From contig JAEZHI010000041.1 in the NCBI GenBank assembly GCA_023436885.1, positions 1 through 64,000 of the forward strand: a DNA stretch of 64,000 nt. Reading direction: 5' to 3'. The notes under the pieces were generated by a model. It worked only from the letters and a program-made list of their open reading frames with translations, had not been told where the DNA came from and searched no databases. How positions within the stretch are numbered: position 1 is the stretch's first letter; each line of letters begins with the position of its first letter. Origin of the DNA: Pseudomonadota bacterium (GTDB taxonomy: Bacteria > Pseudomonadota > Alphaproteobacteria > Rhizobiales > Pleomorphomonadaceae). The translations under genes were made by a program, and so were the position numbers. Below, piece by piece: positions 33,237 to 41,491 of this stretch.

Positions 33237-33399
33237 TATATCAATCGCTCGCCCTTTCCGGCCTGAGGTCCTCGCTTTCGCAAGGATGACAGGAGAATTA
33301 TATTCACGAACAATCGGATAGCGAGGCACTCGTTCGCATCAAGCTGTCATCCTTGCGAAAGCGAGGACCTCAGGCAGGATGAAACTCTCGGCTGATATA
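33237..33399. repeat. Palindromic repeat pair, copies 18 (reverse) and 19 (forward)
   Basis: Reverse copy 33237-33292 (TATATC ... CTGAGGTCCTCGC ... GGATGACAG) and forward copy 33356-33399 (GTCATCCTTGCGAAAGCGAGG ... GATATAGGGCGC) face each other across about 63 bases. They fill the gap between convergent genes and may serve as a bidirectional transcription end (inference). Confidence 0.86.
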
Positions 33400-33412
33400 G
33401 GGCGCACTCCCC

Positions 33413-33643
33413 CTATTCCGGCTTGTAGCCCGGCTTCTTGTAGAGCCGGTCCATCACCGGCTCGATCTCCGGCCGATAGACCACTGGGGTCCACTGATCG
33501 GCCGGCACATCCTCGATGGCGACGGACACCGAGCTTTCCTTGCAGCCGGCGCCATCCATGATCGCCTTGGTGACGAGCTCGGCGAGGCGCTGTTTCTGCT
33601 CCTCGCCCCGGCCCTCGATCATCTTGATCACGACATGCGGCAT
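33413..33643 (-). CDS. 4-oxalocrotonate tautomerase-like protein
   Basis: 76 residues starting MPHVVIKMIEGRGEEQKQRL, with the N-terminal proline in place and SSVSVAIEDVPADQW, the family's second half. It resembles the PptA/YdcE-like tautomerases. Ribosome site AAGGAGA precedes the ATG at 33643. It is the last gene of the minus-strand unit 35582-33413, 18 bases after the alcohol dehydrogenase gene. Confidence 0.87.
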   Translation of the reverse strand: MPHVVIKMIEGRGEEQKQRLAELVTKAIMDGAGCKESSVSVAIEDVPADQWTPVVYRPEIEPVMDRLYKKPGYKPE

Positions 33644-33661
33644 GGGGATCTCCTTAGTTGA

Positions 33662-34678
33662 TTACACGCGCAACAGCGCCTTGATCGCCCGCCTTTCATC
33701 CATCGCCTTGTAGGCTTCGGCGACCTGGTCGATCGGCAGCTCCAGGTCGAACACCTTGCCCGGATGGATCTTGCCGGTCCAGACCAGATCGATCAGCTCG
33801 GGCAGGAAGCGGCGGACCGGCGCCGGGCCGCCATGCAAGTGGATGTGGGCGAAGAACAGCTGGAAGCCGTCGAGGCTCACGCCATGCGGCACGCCGACGA
33901 AGCTGACGTGGCCGCCCTTGCGGGCGCTCTGGATGGCCTGGGTGAAGGCGCCCTGGGTGCCGACGCATTCGAGCACGCTGTCGGCGCCGACGCCGCCGGT
34001 CATCTCCATGATGCGGGCAACGCCTTCGTCACCGCGCTCGGCGACGATGTCGGTGGCGCCGAACTCGCGGGCCAGCGCCTGGCGGGTCGGGTGGCTGCTC
34101 ATGGCGATGATGCGGCTGGCGCCCTTGAGCTTGGCGGAGAGCACGGCGAGCAGGCCGACGGCGCCGTCGCCCACCACCACCACCGTCTTGCCCGGCTTCA
34201 CCTCGGCCGCATCGGCGGCAAACCAGCCGGTGCCCATGACATCGGACAGCGTCAGGAGATCCGGGATCATCGACGGCGGCGGCATGTCGGGCGTCGCCAC
34301 CAGCGTGCCGTCGGCCATCGGCACGCGGACCATGCCGGCCTGGGCGTCGCCCACCAGCTCGCGGTTGACGCAGGACGACTGGTAGCCGATCTGGCAAGCT
34401 GGGCAGGTGTTGTCGGAGGCGAAGAACGAGCCGATGACGAACTGTCCCGGCTTCACCGTGGTCACCGCGCTGCCCACTTCGACCACAACGCCGCAATATT
34501 CATGGCCCATCCGCCTCGGCTCGTTCACCGGCTGGATGCCGCGATAAGGCCAGAGGTCGGAGCCGCAGACGCAGGTGGCCGACAGCTTCAGAATGGCGTC
34601 GGTCGGCTTTTGGATGGTGGGGATGGCAACCGCCTCGAAGCGAACGTCGCGCGGGCCGTGCAGAACCGTGGCTTTCAT
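33662..34678 (-). CDS. Zinc-dependent alcohol dehydrogenase family protein
   Basis: 338-residue MDR-superfamily dehydrogenase. Zinc-site elements are visible: the catalytic pattern CVCGSDLWPYRG near residue 37-48, GHEYCGVVVEVG, and a structural-zinc cluster with C-x2-C-like cysteines in NTCPACQIGYQSSCVNREL. The cofactor loop is VVVVGDGAVGLLAVLSAKLKG. NADP or NAD use is uncertain. The ATG follows CGGAGAA. It sits between the carboxymuconolactone-decarboxylase-family gene and the tautomerase in one operon. Confidence 0.92.
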   Translation of the reverse strand: MKATVLHGPRDVRFEAVAIPTIQKPTDAILKLSATCVCGSDLWPYRGIQPVNEPRRMGHEYCGVVVEVGSAVTTVKPGQFVIGSFFASDNTCPACQIGYQSSCVNRELVGDAQAGMVRVPMADGTLVATPDMPPPSMIPDLLTLSDVMGTGWFAADAAEVKPGKTVVVVGDGAVGLLAVLSAKLKGASRIIAMSSHPTRQALAREFGATDIVAERGDEGVARIMEMTGGVGADSVLECVGTQGAFTQAIQSARKGGHVSFVGVPHGVSLDGFQLFFAHIHLHGGPAPVRRFLPELIDLVWTGKIHPGKVFDLELPIDQVAEAYKAMDERRAIKALLRV

Positions 34679-34698
34679 GCTGTTCTCCGTCTTGTCGT

Positions 34699-35025
34699 TT
34701 ACTTGCCGGCGTCCGCGAACACCTTGCGGGCGATGGTCACGGCGGTATTGGCCGCCGGCCAGCCGGCGTAGAAGGCGAGATGGGTGATCGTCTCGACAAT
34801 CTCCTCCCGGCTGAGGCCGTTTTCCAGCCCCAGCTTCAGGTGGTAGGGCAGCTCGTTGACCCGATAGAGCGCCACCAAGGTCGAGATCGTGATCAGGCTG
34901 CGGTCGCGTGGAGCAAGGCCCGGTCGCTTCCAGACATCGCCGAACAGCACGTTGTCGGTGTAGTCGGCGAGCGCCTGGGCGATGTCGTTATAAGCCTTCT
35001 GTGCGTCGGTCAGGTGTTCGGTCAT
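34699..35025 (-). CDS. Carboxymuconolactone decarboxylase (AhpD-like) family protein
   Basis: 108 residues with the CMD core LAPRDRSLITISTLVALYRVNELPYHL. The AhpD CxxC pair is absent, so a peroxidase role is unlikely; this is the small CMD-like group often placed beside tautomerases and oxidoreductases. The ATG at 35025 is preferred because AAGGAAA lies 8 bases upstream. The upstream in-frame GTG at 35046 would overlap the end of the preceding gene. Confidence 0.86.
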   Translation of the reverse strand: MTEHLTDAQKAYNDIAQALADYTDNVLFGDVWKRPGLAPRDRSLITISTLVALYRVNELPYHLKLGLENGLSREEIVETITHLAFYAGWPAANTAVTIARKVFADAGK

Positions 35026-35042
35026 CTGCGATTTTCCTTTGG

Positions 35043-35582
35043 TCACTCGGCAACCGCCAGCGTAGCGGGCACGCCCTTCAGCTGCCGCTCGAAGGCCGCG
35101 ATCGCCTTGTCGTCGACGCCCGTCGTCCCGAAGAAGGCGAGCGGCGGCAGGTAGGTCATGCCGACATAGAGCGCGCTGGCCTTGAGCGGCGTCAGCACCT
35201 CGTCGATGGTGCTTTCGATGAGCCCTTCGGCCGAATAGGTGTGTTCGCTGCCGCCAGCCGTGACGACGGCCTGCAGCGTCTTGCCCTTGAGGGCGGTGCC
35301 GTCGGGGCCGAACGCCCAGCCATAGGTCCAGACCTCGTTGAGGTAGGCCTTCAGCATCGGCGTCATGTTGAACCAGTGGATGGGAAACAGAAAGACGATC
35401 CGGTCGGCTGCCTCCATCGCCCTCTGCTCGGTGGCGACATCGAAGGCGGAGGTCTTGCTGCCGTAGATCGACTCGAGATTGCGCACCGTTACATCGGCCA
35501 CTTTGCCGGCCACCTGCTGCAAGGCCCGGATGGCGGAGGAACGTTCAAAATAGGGATGGGAGACGATCACAAGCGTTTTCAT
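35043..35582 (-). CDS. NAD(P)H-dependent flavodoxin-like oxidoreductase
   Basis: 179-residue quinone-reductase-like flavoprotein of the KefF/MdaB group. It starts MKTLVIVSHPYFERSSAIRA (FMN/FAD phosphate loop), continues RIVFLFPIHWFNMTPMLKAY (the FP-x-x-W-x-x-P-x-x-K motif), and has AVVTAGGSEHTYSAEG. It is likely a cytosolic two-electron quinone or drug reductase. First gene of a four-gene unit with CMD-like, alcohol dehydrogenase and tautomerase genes. Confidence 0.88.
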   Translation of the reverse strand: MKTLVIVSHPYFERSSAIRALQQVAGKVADVTVRNLESIYGSKTSAFDVATEQRAMEAADRIVFLFPIHWFNMTPMLKAYLNEVWTYGWAFGPDGTALKGKTLQAVVTAGGSEHTYSAEGLIESTIDEVLTPLKASALYVGMTYLPPLAFFGTTGVDDKAIAAFERQLKGVPATLAVAE

Positions 35583-35737
35583 GGGTGGGCTTTCTGGAGT
35601 TTGGCAAGCGCAGCCTCAGTGCACTGCGCGACCTTTTCGGCTCGCGTCGGTCGCCGTCCAGAGTGATGACAGCCTGATCCAATGAAAACAAAATCACAGA
35701 TCCGTCATCTGCCTGGAGAACTCAAGCTGATGGATGA

Positions 35738-36034
35738 TTAGGCGACGGCTTCCACGAGATAGGCGTCGCTCGTCGACGAGCCGAGGCGGATACCGAGGAT
35801 CGCCTGATACACCGGCGAGGCGTACCAAGCCTCCGCCGCCGCCTTACTGGGGAATTCGAGGATGACCGTCAGCCCCTCCGGCGCCGTGCCTTCGACGGCC
35901 GTGGCCGGACCGCCCATCAACAGGCGCCTGCCACCGAACGGCGCGACAGTTGCCATTGCCGAGGCGAGATAGGGCGCGATCGCCTCGCGATCGTGAATGG
36001 TGGTGTGGAAGATGAAATAGGCGGGTGCGGACAT
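35738..36034 (-). CDS. DUF1330-family protein
   Basis: 98-residue ferredoxin-like-fold protein. Recognisable are AYFIFHTTIHDREAIAPYLA, RRLLMGGPATAVEG and VILEFPSKAAAEAWYASPVYQ, the DUF1330 pattern. The ATG at 36034 is used because AGAGGGAAG lies upstream; an ATG six codons earlier lacks a ribosome site. Function unknown. It is divergent from the LysR gene at 36163, which probably controls it. Confidence 0.88.
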   Translation of the reverse strand: MSAPAYFIFHTTIHDREAIAPYLASAMATVAPFGGRRLLMGGPATAVEGTAPEGLTVILEFPSKAAAEAWYASPVYQAILGIRLGSSTSDAYLVEAVA

Positions 36035-36162
36035 CGGGCTTCCCTCTGCCATTGGGGCTCGATGGCTATATAGGGCAAGGCCATTGATGACTTGAATGCG
36101 CCATCGGGTTGGTGATTACATAACCTGACGTTGAGAATTATCCCCAGCCGAACGGTCCGCCC

Positions 36163-37116
36163 ATGGATTCCACCCAGCGCGTGCGCGCCATCCTGTCCTT
36201 CATCAATGCCGCCGATGCCGGTAGCTTCGCTGGCGCCGCCCGCGCCCTCGGCATCTCTTCAGCCGCCGTCAGCAAGAACATCGCCGGGTTGGAGAAGTCA
36301 CTGGGCGTCCGCCTGATGAACCGGACCACCCGCACCCTCAACCTCACCGAGGAGGGCGAGACCTTCCTGCGCGAGGCGCGTGTCGCGCTGGCCGCGCTCG
36401 ATCAGGCGGCGGAAGCGGTGATCGCCCATCGGGCCGCGCCCACCGGCCGCGTCCGCATCTCCACCAGCGTCGGCTTCGGCCGCGAACAGCTGACGCCGAT
36501 CTTGCCCAGCCTGATCGACCGCTATCCCGGCCTTACCATCGAGGTGGACTATGACGACCGCCTCGTCGATCTGGTGCACGATCGCTACGACATGGCGCTG
36601 CGCGGCGGCCACATCGCCGACAGTTCGCTGATCTCCCGTCCGGTCTGCCAGATGAATCTCGTGCTGGTGGCCTCGCCCGCCTATCTCGCCGCCCATGGCA
36701 CGCCGCGCACGCCGGAGGATCTCGCCCAGCATCGTCTGCTGACCCGCCGCTTCCTCGGCGGTCGCGTCTCTCCGTGGAACTTCCGCGCCGCCGACGGCAG
36801 CCTCACCACCGCCAACACCGAGCGGGCGGCACTCACCCTTTCCTCGCCCGAGGCGCTGGTGCAGGCGGCGCTGGATGGCGCCGGCATCGCCGAAGTGGGT
36901 GCCCACCACGCCTTCAAGCATCTCGTCGCCGGCAGCATGAAAGCGCTGCTCCTCGACAGCCATCACCCCGGCAACTTCGACATGACGTTGCAATACCCGC
37001 ATCGGGCACTGATCGCGCCGCGCGTCCGCGTCACCGTCGACCATCTCCTCGCAGCCTTCGCCGGCATGGAAGAGCTGCACGTGCGACTCCCGGAACTCCG
37101 GAAGTTCGCGGCATAA
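36163..37116 (+). CDS. LysR-family regulator
   Basis: 317 residues starting MDSTQRVRAILSFINAADAG, with HTH ALGISSAAVSKNIAGLEKSL and RTTRTLNLTEEGETF, the CrgA/DmlR-like group. The effector domain is complete. It is divergent from the DUF1330 gene with 128 bases between the starts. Confidence 0.92.
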   Translation: MDSTQRVRAILSFINAADAGSFAGAARALGISSAAVSKNIAGLEKSLGVRLMNRTTRTLNLTEEGETFLREARVALAALDQAAEAVIAHRAAPTGRVRISTSVGFGREQLTPILPSLIDRYPGLTIEVDYDDRLVDLVHDRYDMALRGGHIADSSLISRPVCQMNLVLVASPAYLAAHGTPRTPEDLAQHRLLTRRFLGGRVSPWNFRAADGSLTTANTERAALTLSSPEALVQAALDGAGIAEVGAHHAFKHLVAGSMKALLLDSHHPGNFDMTLQYPHRALIAPRVRVTVDHLLAAFAGMEELHVRLPELRKFAA

Positions 37117-37858
37117 ACGCTATTCTTGTTTCGTGTAGCGCAGCTCGCCATACAACTTGGAACACCTGCCGATCATCTGGCCAGACAGTTTGGGAAACCG
37201 AACCGGAGAGTGCTCATCCGCGACGAGAAAGCCGCGCAAATGCAAGACTTCCCTGGGTGCTCGCCCATGAGCAGACCAGACATACCCCCGGTACAACTCT
37301 GCACAACGTAACATTGTGCAGTGATTATTTCCGGCAAGACAGACTTCCGGTGTCGCGACGAAACTGCGATCCCAAGCACAGCTTTTGCGAGAAGCCGCAA
37401 CCTCTCCCGCCAAATGAAGCACCCCAAAATAGAAACGATACTAATCTAGATATATACATATAAGAACGAAAAATTACTTAAATTATAGACTGATACGCAT
37501 ATAAAAGCCAAACACACGCACCTTGAATATCTTCAAGATACGAAAAGACCCGTGTATGACGGAAACTTGTACAAACGAACTTACTCGTATAGACGAGCCA
37601 AACGCCATGAACCAACGAGAGAAATAAAAAAGTATTTCAATGAACCTATTCTTGAAAATTCTATAATTCAGACGCATTTTCTTGAGCAAGAGCGCGCCGC
37701 CAGACCAGCGCCCTTATCTGTTCCGAAAATAAAACCCGTCACAAATATCGATATAAAGCTGATTGTAGATTCAGATAACCACCTCGATGCACAACGTTAA
37801 CAAAGCAAATACCTTTTTATATTAATCCGACTCCATGCTTTTAAGCGGGGGTAAGGAT
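37117..37858. other. 742-base intergenic region before a chemoreceptor gene
   Basis: No gene is supported. The first half is GC-rich; the second half (from about 37420) is AT-rich. A perfect inverted repeat CTGCACAA-CGTAACA-TTGTGCAG lies at 37299-37321 and may be an operator or hairpin. An 82-codon open frame at 37552-37800 has no ribosome site and unconvincing composition. The final bases contain GGGGG and AAGG before the chemoreceptor start. Confidence 0.5.
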
Positions 37859-39529
37859 ATGGATCGCCTGAAAATTTCACACAGGCTCTATGCGGGCTTC
37901 GGCTTGGTGACCCTGATGCTCATCGCGGTCGCCGTCGCCGGCTATGTATATCTCACGGATTCCTCGGCCTATACCAAGGAATCGGTACGTGTTTATACGT
38001 TAAATCTCAACATGGAGATGGCACTCAAGCAGATCGCCATGGGCCGCGCCTCCTTCTACGAGGCGCTGGCACAACCCAAGCGTCAGGTCGAGATCTTCGA
38101 TCGCATGGGCCAGAACTTCACCAATGCCGAGACCAGGCTCGATGACGTCGCGGCGAACACGCAGGACCCGGCCCGCAAGGCAAAGGCCACGGAGCTCGCC
38201 ACAACGCTGAAGAGCTATCATGCCGGCGTCAAGAAGCTGGCCGATCAGATCACTGGCGGCGACGCCGCAGCCATCAACTCCGATCTTCGGTCGGAACTCG
38301 CGGCGATCTATCCCAAGATTGACGCGCTCGGCACCGAACTTTCAGGCGTCTACGGCCAGCTCGCCCAGCAGATGGGTCAAGCAGGCATTGATGGCTCTGC
38401 CGAGGGCGTGACACTCGAAGTGAGCATCGGTGTGGTCGCCACGCTGATCGCGCTTGTCATCGCCTTTGTCAGCGCCGTTTCGGTTATGCTGCCACTCGGC
38501 ATTGCTATCGACTATGTGCAGGCGTTGGGCCGAGGCGAGAAGAACTTCACCGTCTCCATCGCCACGCGGCGCGACGAGTTCGGCATTCTCGGCGGCGTCG
38601 TCGAAAAGTGCCGCCTGAGCATGATTGCCGACGAACAGGCCCACGCCGAACGCCAGGCGCGCGAGCATGCCGAGCAGGAACATCTCAAGGCACGCCAGCG
38701 TATGGCCGATGAGTTCGCCGCCGAGATGAAAGAGCTGGCAAATAACTTCGCCGCTTCCTCGGCCGAAATCGCCGACAGCGCCCATGGCCTCGCCGCCACC
38801 GCCGAGGAGACCGCCCGCCAGGCGCAGGCCGTCGCCGCCGCCGCCGAACAGGCCGCCAGCAACGTGCAGACGGTCGCCGCGTCTTCGGAAGAGATGGCCG
38901 CCTCGGTGCACGAGATCAGCTCGCGGGTCGATCATTCGGCGAAAGTCGCCGAAACCGCCTTCGGAGAAGCGCAGGCCTCCAACGCCCGCATCTCGACGCT
39001 GGCGTCGTCCGCAGCCGCCATCGGCGACGTGGTCAACATCATCCGCAACATCGCCGAGCAGACCAACCTCCTGGCGCTCAATGCCACCATCGAGGCGGCA
39101 CGCGCCGGCGAGGCCGGCAAGGGCTTCGCGGTGGTGGCCGCCGAAGTGAAGCAGTTGGCCGACCAGACGTCGCGGGCCACCGGCGACATCGAGACCAAGA
39201 TCGGCGAGATCCAGGAGTCGACCAACAACACGGTCCACTCCATGACGGCGATCGTCAAGACGATCACCAATATCAAGGAAGTGGCCTCCGCCATCGCCGA
39301 CGCTGTGGAGGAACAGGGCGCCGCAACCACCGAGATCGCCAACAACTGCCAGCAGGCGGCCATCGGCACCACCCAGGTCACGGAGAACATCTCCGGCGTC
39401 GGTCAGGCCGCCGAGATGACCGGCGCCGCCTCGACCCAGCTGATGAACCTCTCCACCGGCCTGTCGTCCAAGGCTCAGAACCTGAAATCGGTGGTCGAGA
39501 CCTTCGTCACCAAATTCGCCGCAGCCTGA
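37859..39529 (+). CDS. Methyl-accepting chemotaxis protein
   Basis: 556-residue inner-membrane chemoreceptor. TM1 is about residues 9-31 (GFGLVTLMLIAVAVAGYVYL), a four-helix-bundle-type periplasmic domain follows, TM2 lies near 185-215 (IGVVATLIALVIAFVSAVSV), then a HAMP-like linker and the signalling domain. The hairpin tip is RNIAEQTNLLALNATIEAARAGEAGKGFAVVA. The C-terminus ends VETFVTKFAAA, without an NWETF-type methylation-enzyme tether. The ATG at 37859 is chosen over 37835 because the GGGGGTAAGG stretch precedes it. The last 136 bases are duplicated at 43865. Confidence 0.93.
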   Translation: MDRLKISHRLYAGFGLVTLMLIAVAVAGYVYLTDSSAYTKESVRVYTLNLNMEMALKQIAMGRASFYEALAQPKRQVEIFDRMGQNFTNAETRLDDVAANTQDPARKAKATELATTLKSYHAGVKKLADQITGGDAAAINSDLRSELAAIYPKIDALGTELSGVYGQLAQQMGQAGIDGSAEGVTLEVSIGVVATLIALVIAFVSAVSVMLPLGIAIDYVQALGRGEKNFTVSIATRRDEFGILGGVVEKCRLSMIADEQAHAERQAREHAEQEHLKARQRMADEFAAEMKELANNFAASSAEIADSAHGLAATAEETARQAQAVAAAAEQAASNVQTVAASSEEMAASVHEISSRVDHSAKVAETAFGEAQASNARISTLASSAAAIGDVVNIIRNIAEQTNLLALNATIEAARAGEAGKGFAVVAAEVKQLADQTSRATGDIETKIGEIQESTNNTVHSMTAIVKTITNIKEVASAIADAVEEQGAATTEIANNCQQAAIGTTQVTENISGVGQAAEMTGAASTQLMNLSTGLSSKAQNLKSVVETFVTKFAAA

Positions 39530-39531
39530 GA
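39396..39531 (+). repeat. 136-base direct repeat, copy A (3' end of chemoreceptor gene)
   Basis: Aligned by eye with 43865-44000, this stretch differs at two positions only (AAGGCTCAG against AAGGCGCAG, and GCAGCC against GCGGCC). It codes for the last 44 residues and stop of the receptor. The repeats flank 4.3 kb containing four genes. Confidence 0.9.
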
Positions 39532-39552
39532 AAAACTCACCCCGCGACATCC

Positions 39553-39580
39553 GAAAGCCGGCGCGCCACCGCCGGCTTTC
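39553..39580 (+). terminator. Hairpin terminator after chemoreceptor gene
   Basis: Perfect 10-bp stem GAAAGCCGGC / GCCGGCTTTC with an 8-base loop, 23 bases after the stop. The same stem with a 9-base loop follows the duplicated 3' end at 44022-44050. Confidence 0.7.
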
Positions 39581-39610
39581 CAGCTTGAAGGACGTACAAG
39601 CGCCGTTTCG

Positions 39611-40015
39611 TCAGGCGCCCTCAGTCCCAACGCGCTCCGACAGAAGCTTCCCGGCGATCTCCAGGGCCTCCTCGCGAGATGCGGCGAGCCTCATCGGGTA
39701 GCCCCAGAATTTGGCAAACGCCACACCGAAAGGCTTGAATGTCAGACGCTTGGCGGCGCTCGGCTCGATGACGACCATCGCCAGCACTAGTGTCCGCAGT
39801 TCGGCCTTGTGCTTCTTCATCCACAGCGAGGTGCGCTTCTTTTCTTCCTGGCTGTGCTCGTGGTCTTCGTTCGGAGCGGAATCGGTCAAGACCACAAACG
39901 GCTTGCCACGCTTCAGGTTCGCCTCCAACGCCTTGAAATCTTCGTCATGGTCGTGATCGAGGCCTTCATCAAAACTCATCCAGACGAGCGGGAAGTTCGT
40001 GCTGTCCAAAGGCAT
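39611..40015 (-). CDS. Hypothetical cytosolic protein (134 aa)
   Basis: Not a family with known function. It starts MPLDSTNFPLVWMSFDEGLD, has an acidic/His stretch (GLDHDHDEDF), the segment KRGKPFVVLTDSAPNEDHEH, a QEEKKRTSLWMKKHKAEL helix and LVLAMVVIEPSAAKRL. There is no signal peptide or membrane helix. AAGGAGA precedes the ATG. It is the downstream partner of the membrane protein at 40066 and part of the segment bracketed by the chemoreceptor 3' repeats. Confidence 0.7.
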   Translation of the reverse strand: MPLDSTNFPLVWMSFDEGLDHDHDEDFKALEANLKRGKPFVVLTDSAPNEDHEHSQEEKKRTSLWMKKHKAELRTLVLAMVVIEPSAAKRLTFKPFGVAFAKFWGYPMRLAASREEALEIAGKLLSERVGTEGA

Positions 40016-40065
40016 CTATCGTCTCCTTAACTGGATGGATGCTTTCAATTCGAGCGGATGTGCCG

Positions 40066-40443
40066 CTACGACATGGTCAGCGCGACCGCCCCCGGAAGCG
40101 TGACTGCCAAAAGCTCCAGGCCGACCAGATGGCCGCCGTCGCGTAAGCCATCCGACACGCCCGCGAGGGTGCTCGTGGTGAAAAGCAGGCCGCCGAGCAC
40201 GAGCATGGCCCAATCGGTTGCGCGCCTTCCGGCAAGCGCCAGCAACGGCGGGACAACCCAGGCACCGTAGAAGATGGAAACGCCCCATAGCGCGGCGGGA
40301 CCGAAGGTCATGGCCTGCATCGTCCCGCTGCTTTTGACGTAAGCGTTCAGAAAAGTGAAGGACTGGAGCGTGACGTACATGACGGCTCCGACTGCCGGTA
40401 CAAGCCACACCAGCGCCAACCTAACCGTGTTCTTCTCGACCAC
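40066..40443 (-). CDS. Hypothetical four-helix membrane protein
   Basis: About 125 residues with four hydrophobic segments (LALVWLVPAVGAVMYVTL, MTFGPAALWGVSIFYGAWVV, a segment around WAMLVLGGLLFTTSTLAG and the C-terminal LELLAVTLPGAVALTM). The GTG at 40443 is preferred because AGGAG lies 7 bases upstream; an ATG at 40461 would add six residues without a ribosome site. Family not recognised. It probably shares a transcript with the gene at 39611. Confidence 0.65.
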   Translation of the reverse strand: MVEKNTVRLALVWLVPAVGAVMYVTLQSFTFLNAYVKSSGTMQAMTFGPAALWGVSIFYGAWVVPPLLALAGRRATDWAMLVLGGLLFTTSTLAGVSDGLRDGGHLVGLELLAVTLPGAVALTMS

Positions 40444-40580
40444 TCTTTTACTCCTGTTCATTTGCCAGTCCGGCTAGCTGCCTGCCGCCCCTCTGGAAGA
40501 CATGGCGATCACCGGCGCATCGGCCCGCAGCTTTTTCTTGAAAGTAATATGGCGGTTTTCAGATGGCGTCATTGCGCAAT

Positions 40581-40610
40581 GCCACCAATTTATGTTTTGA
40601 TCCGGCCAAA
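40581..40610. promoter_or_regulatory. Candidate AraC-type binding site at the regulator's own promoter
   Basis: CCGGCCAA at 40602-40609 is preceded by a weaker half-site GCCACCAA at 40581-40588, exactly 21 bases earlier. The same arrangement with two perfect half-sites occurs at the TonB receptor promoter (43771-43799). The 21-base spacing is that of two turns of DNA, standard for AraC proteins. Confidence 0.5.
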
Positions 40611-40633
40611 TAGGAAACACAGCGGGGCTTTCG

Positions 40634-41476
40634 ATGTATGTGGACGTTCGCAGCGATTGGCTTTCCTATGTCGATGCGGTTCCTCGCGCCCTCGTCGCCG
40701 CCAATGCCGTTGCCAGCCTCACCACCCTCGACCGATCGTCGCGCCACCAGCACCGCAAGGCCCAACTGATGTTCACGGTGCGCGGGATCATCAACTGCGA
40801 GGTCGACGACGCGGTCTGGATCGTGCCGCCGCAATGTGCCGTATGGATTCCGGGCGGGCTGCCCCATACGGTTTTCGGCTCGGGGCAGGTGGAATGCATC
40901 TCCCTCTTCATCGAGCCCCCCGAGGTTCCCAACCTGCCGGACAAATGCTGCACCATCACCGTGTCGGGCCTTCTCTCTCATCTTCTGATGCGGGCCAACG
41001 AACTTCCGGAGCTCTATGACCCAGACGGTCCGGACGGCCGCATCGTGTCCGTCATCTTCGACGAGTTGGCCGTGGCTCCGGTCGAAGACCTTCGCCTGCC
41101 GATCCCCAGGGATCCGCGCCTGAAGAAGCTCGCCGACCTGTTGATCTCCGCGCCCGCCGATCGGGCCACGGTCGCGGAATGGGCCTCCCGTGTCGCGCTC
41201 AGCGAGCGCAGCTTGAGCCGCATGCTGGCCGAACAAGTCGGCATGAGCTTCGGCCGCTGGCGTCGGCAGTTGCATGTTGTTCTCGCCTTGCGTCATCTGA
41301 GCGTCGGTCAGTCGGTCCAGGCAGTTGCCATGGATCTCGGCTATGAAAGCGCCAGCAGCTTCGTGACAATGTTCAGAAAGATGGTCGGCAAACCGCCAAG
41401 CCGCTATCTGCTCGACCGGCTTGGGCCTACCTCGCAGTCATCGCGAGCGACAGGCCCTGCCGGACTTCATCCGTGA
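40634..41476 (+). CDS. AraC-family regulator with cupin-like sensor domain
   Basis: 280 residues. The N-terminal cupin-like half (SRHQHRKAQLMFTVRG, VPPQCAVWIPGGLPHTVFGS) is the ligand- or metal-sensing domain. The C-terminal pair of HTH motifs includes ATVAEWASRVALSERSLSRM and QAVAMDLGYESASSFVTMFR with KPPSRYL. It is convergent with the TonB-dependent receptor gene and probably controls it. A repeated CCGGCCAA motif is present upstream of both genes. Confidence 0.93.
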   Translation: MYVDVRSDWLSYVDAVPRALVAANAVASLTTLDRSSRHQHRKAQLMFTVRGIINCEVDDAVWIVPPQCAVWIPGGLPHTVFGSGQVECISLFIEPPEVPNLPDKCCTITVSGLLSHLLMRANELPELYDPDGPDGRIVSVIFDELAVAPVEDLRLPIPRDPRLKKLADLLISAPADRATVAEWASRVALSERSLSRMLAEQVGMSFGRWRRQLHVVLALRHLSVGQSVQAVAMDLGYESASSFVTMFRKMVGKPPSRYLLDRLGPTSQSSRATGPAGLHP

Positions 41477-41491
41477 TACGAAGCCTAAGGA

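Noticed and set aside
37552..37800. 82-codon frame before the chemoreceptor gene
   Set aside because: No ribosome site, no family resemblance, chance length in AT-rich sequence.
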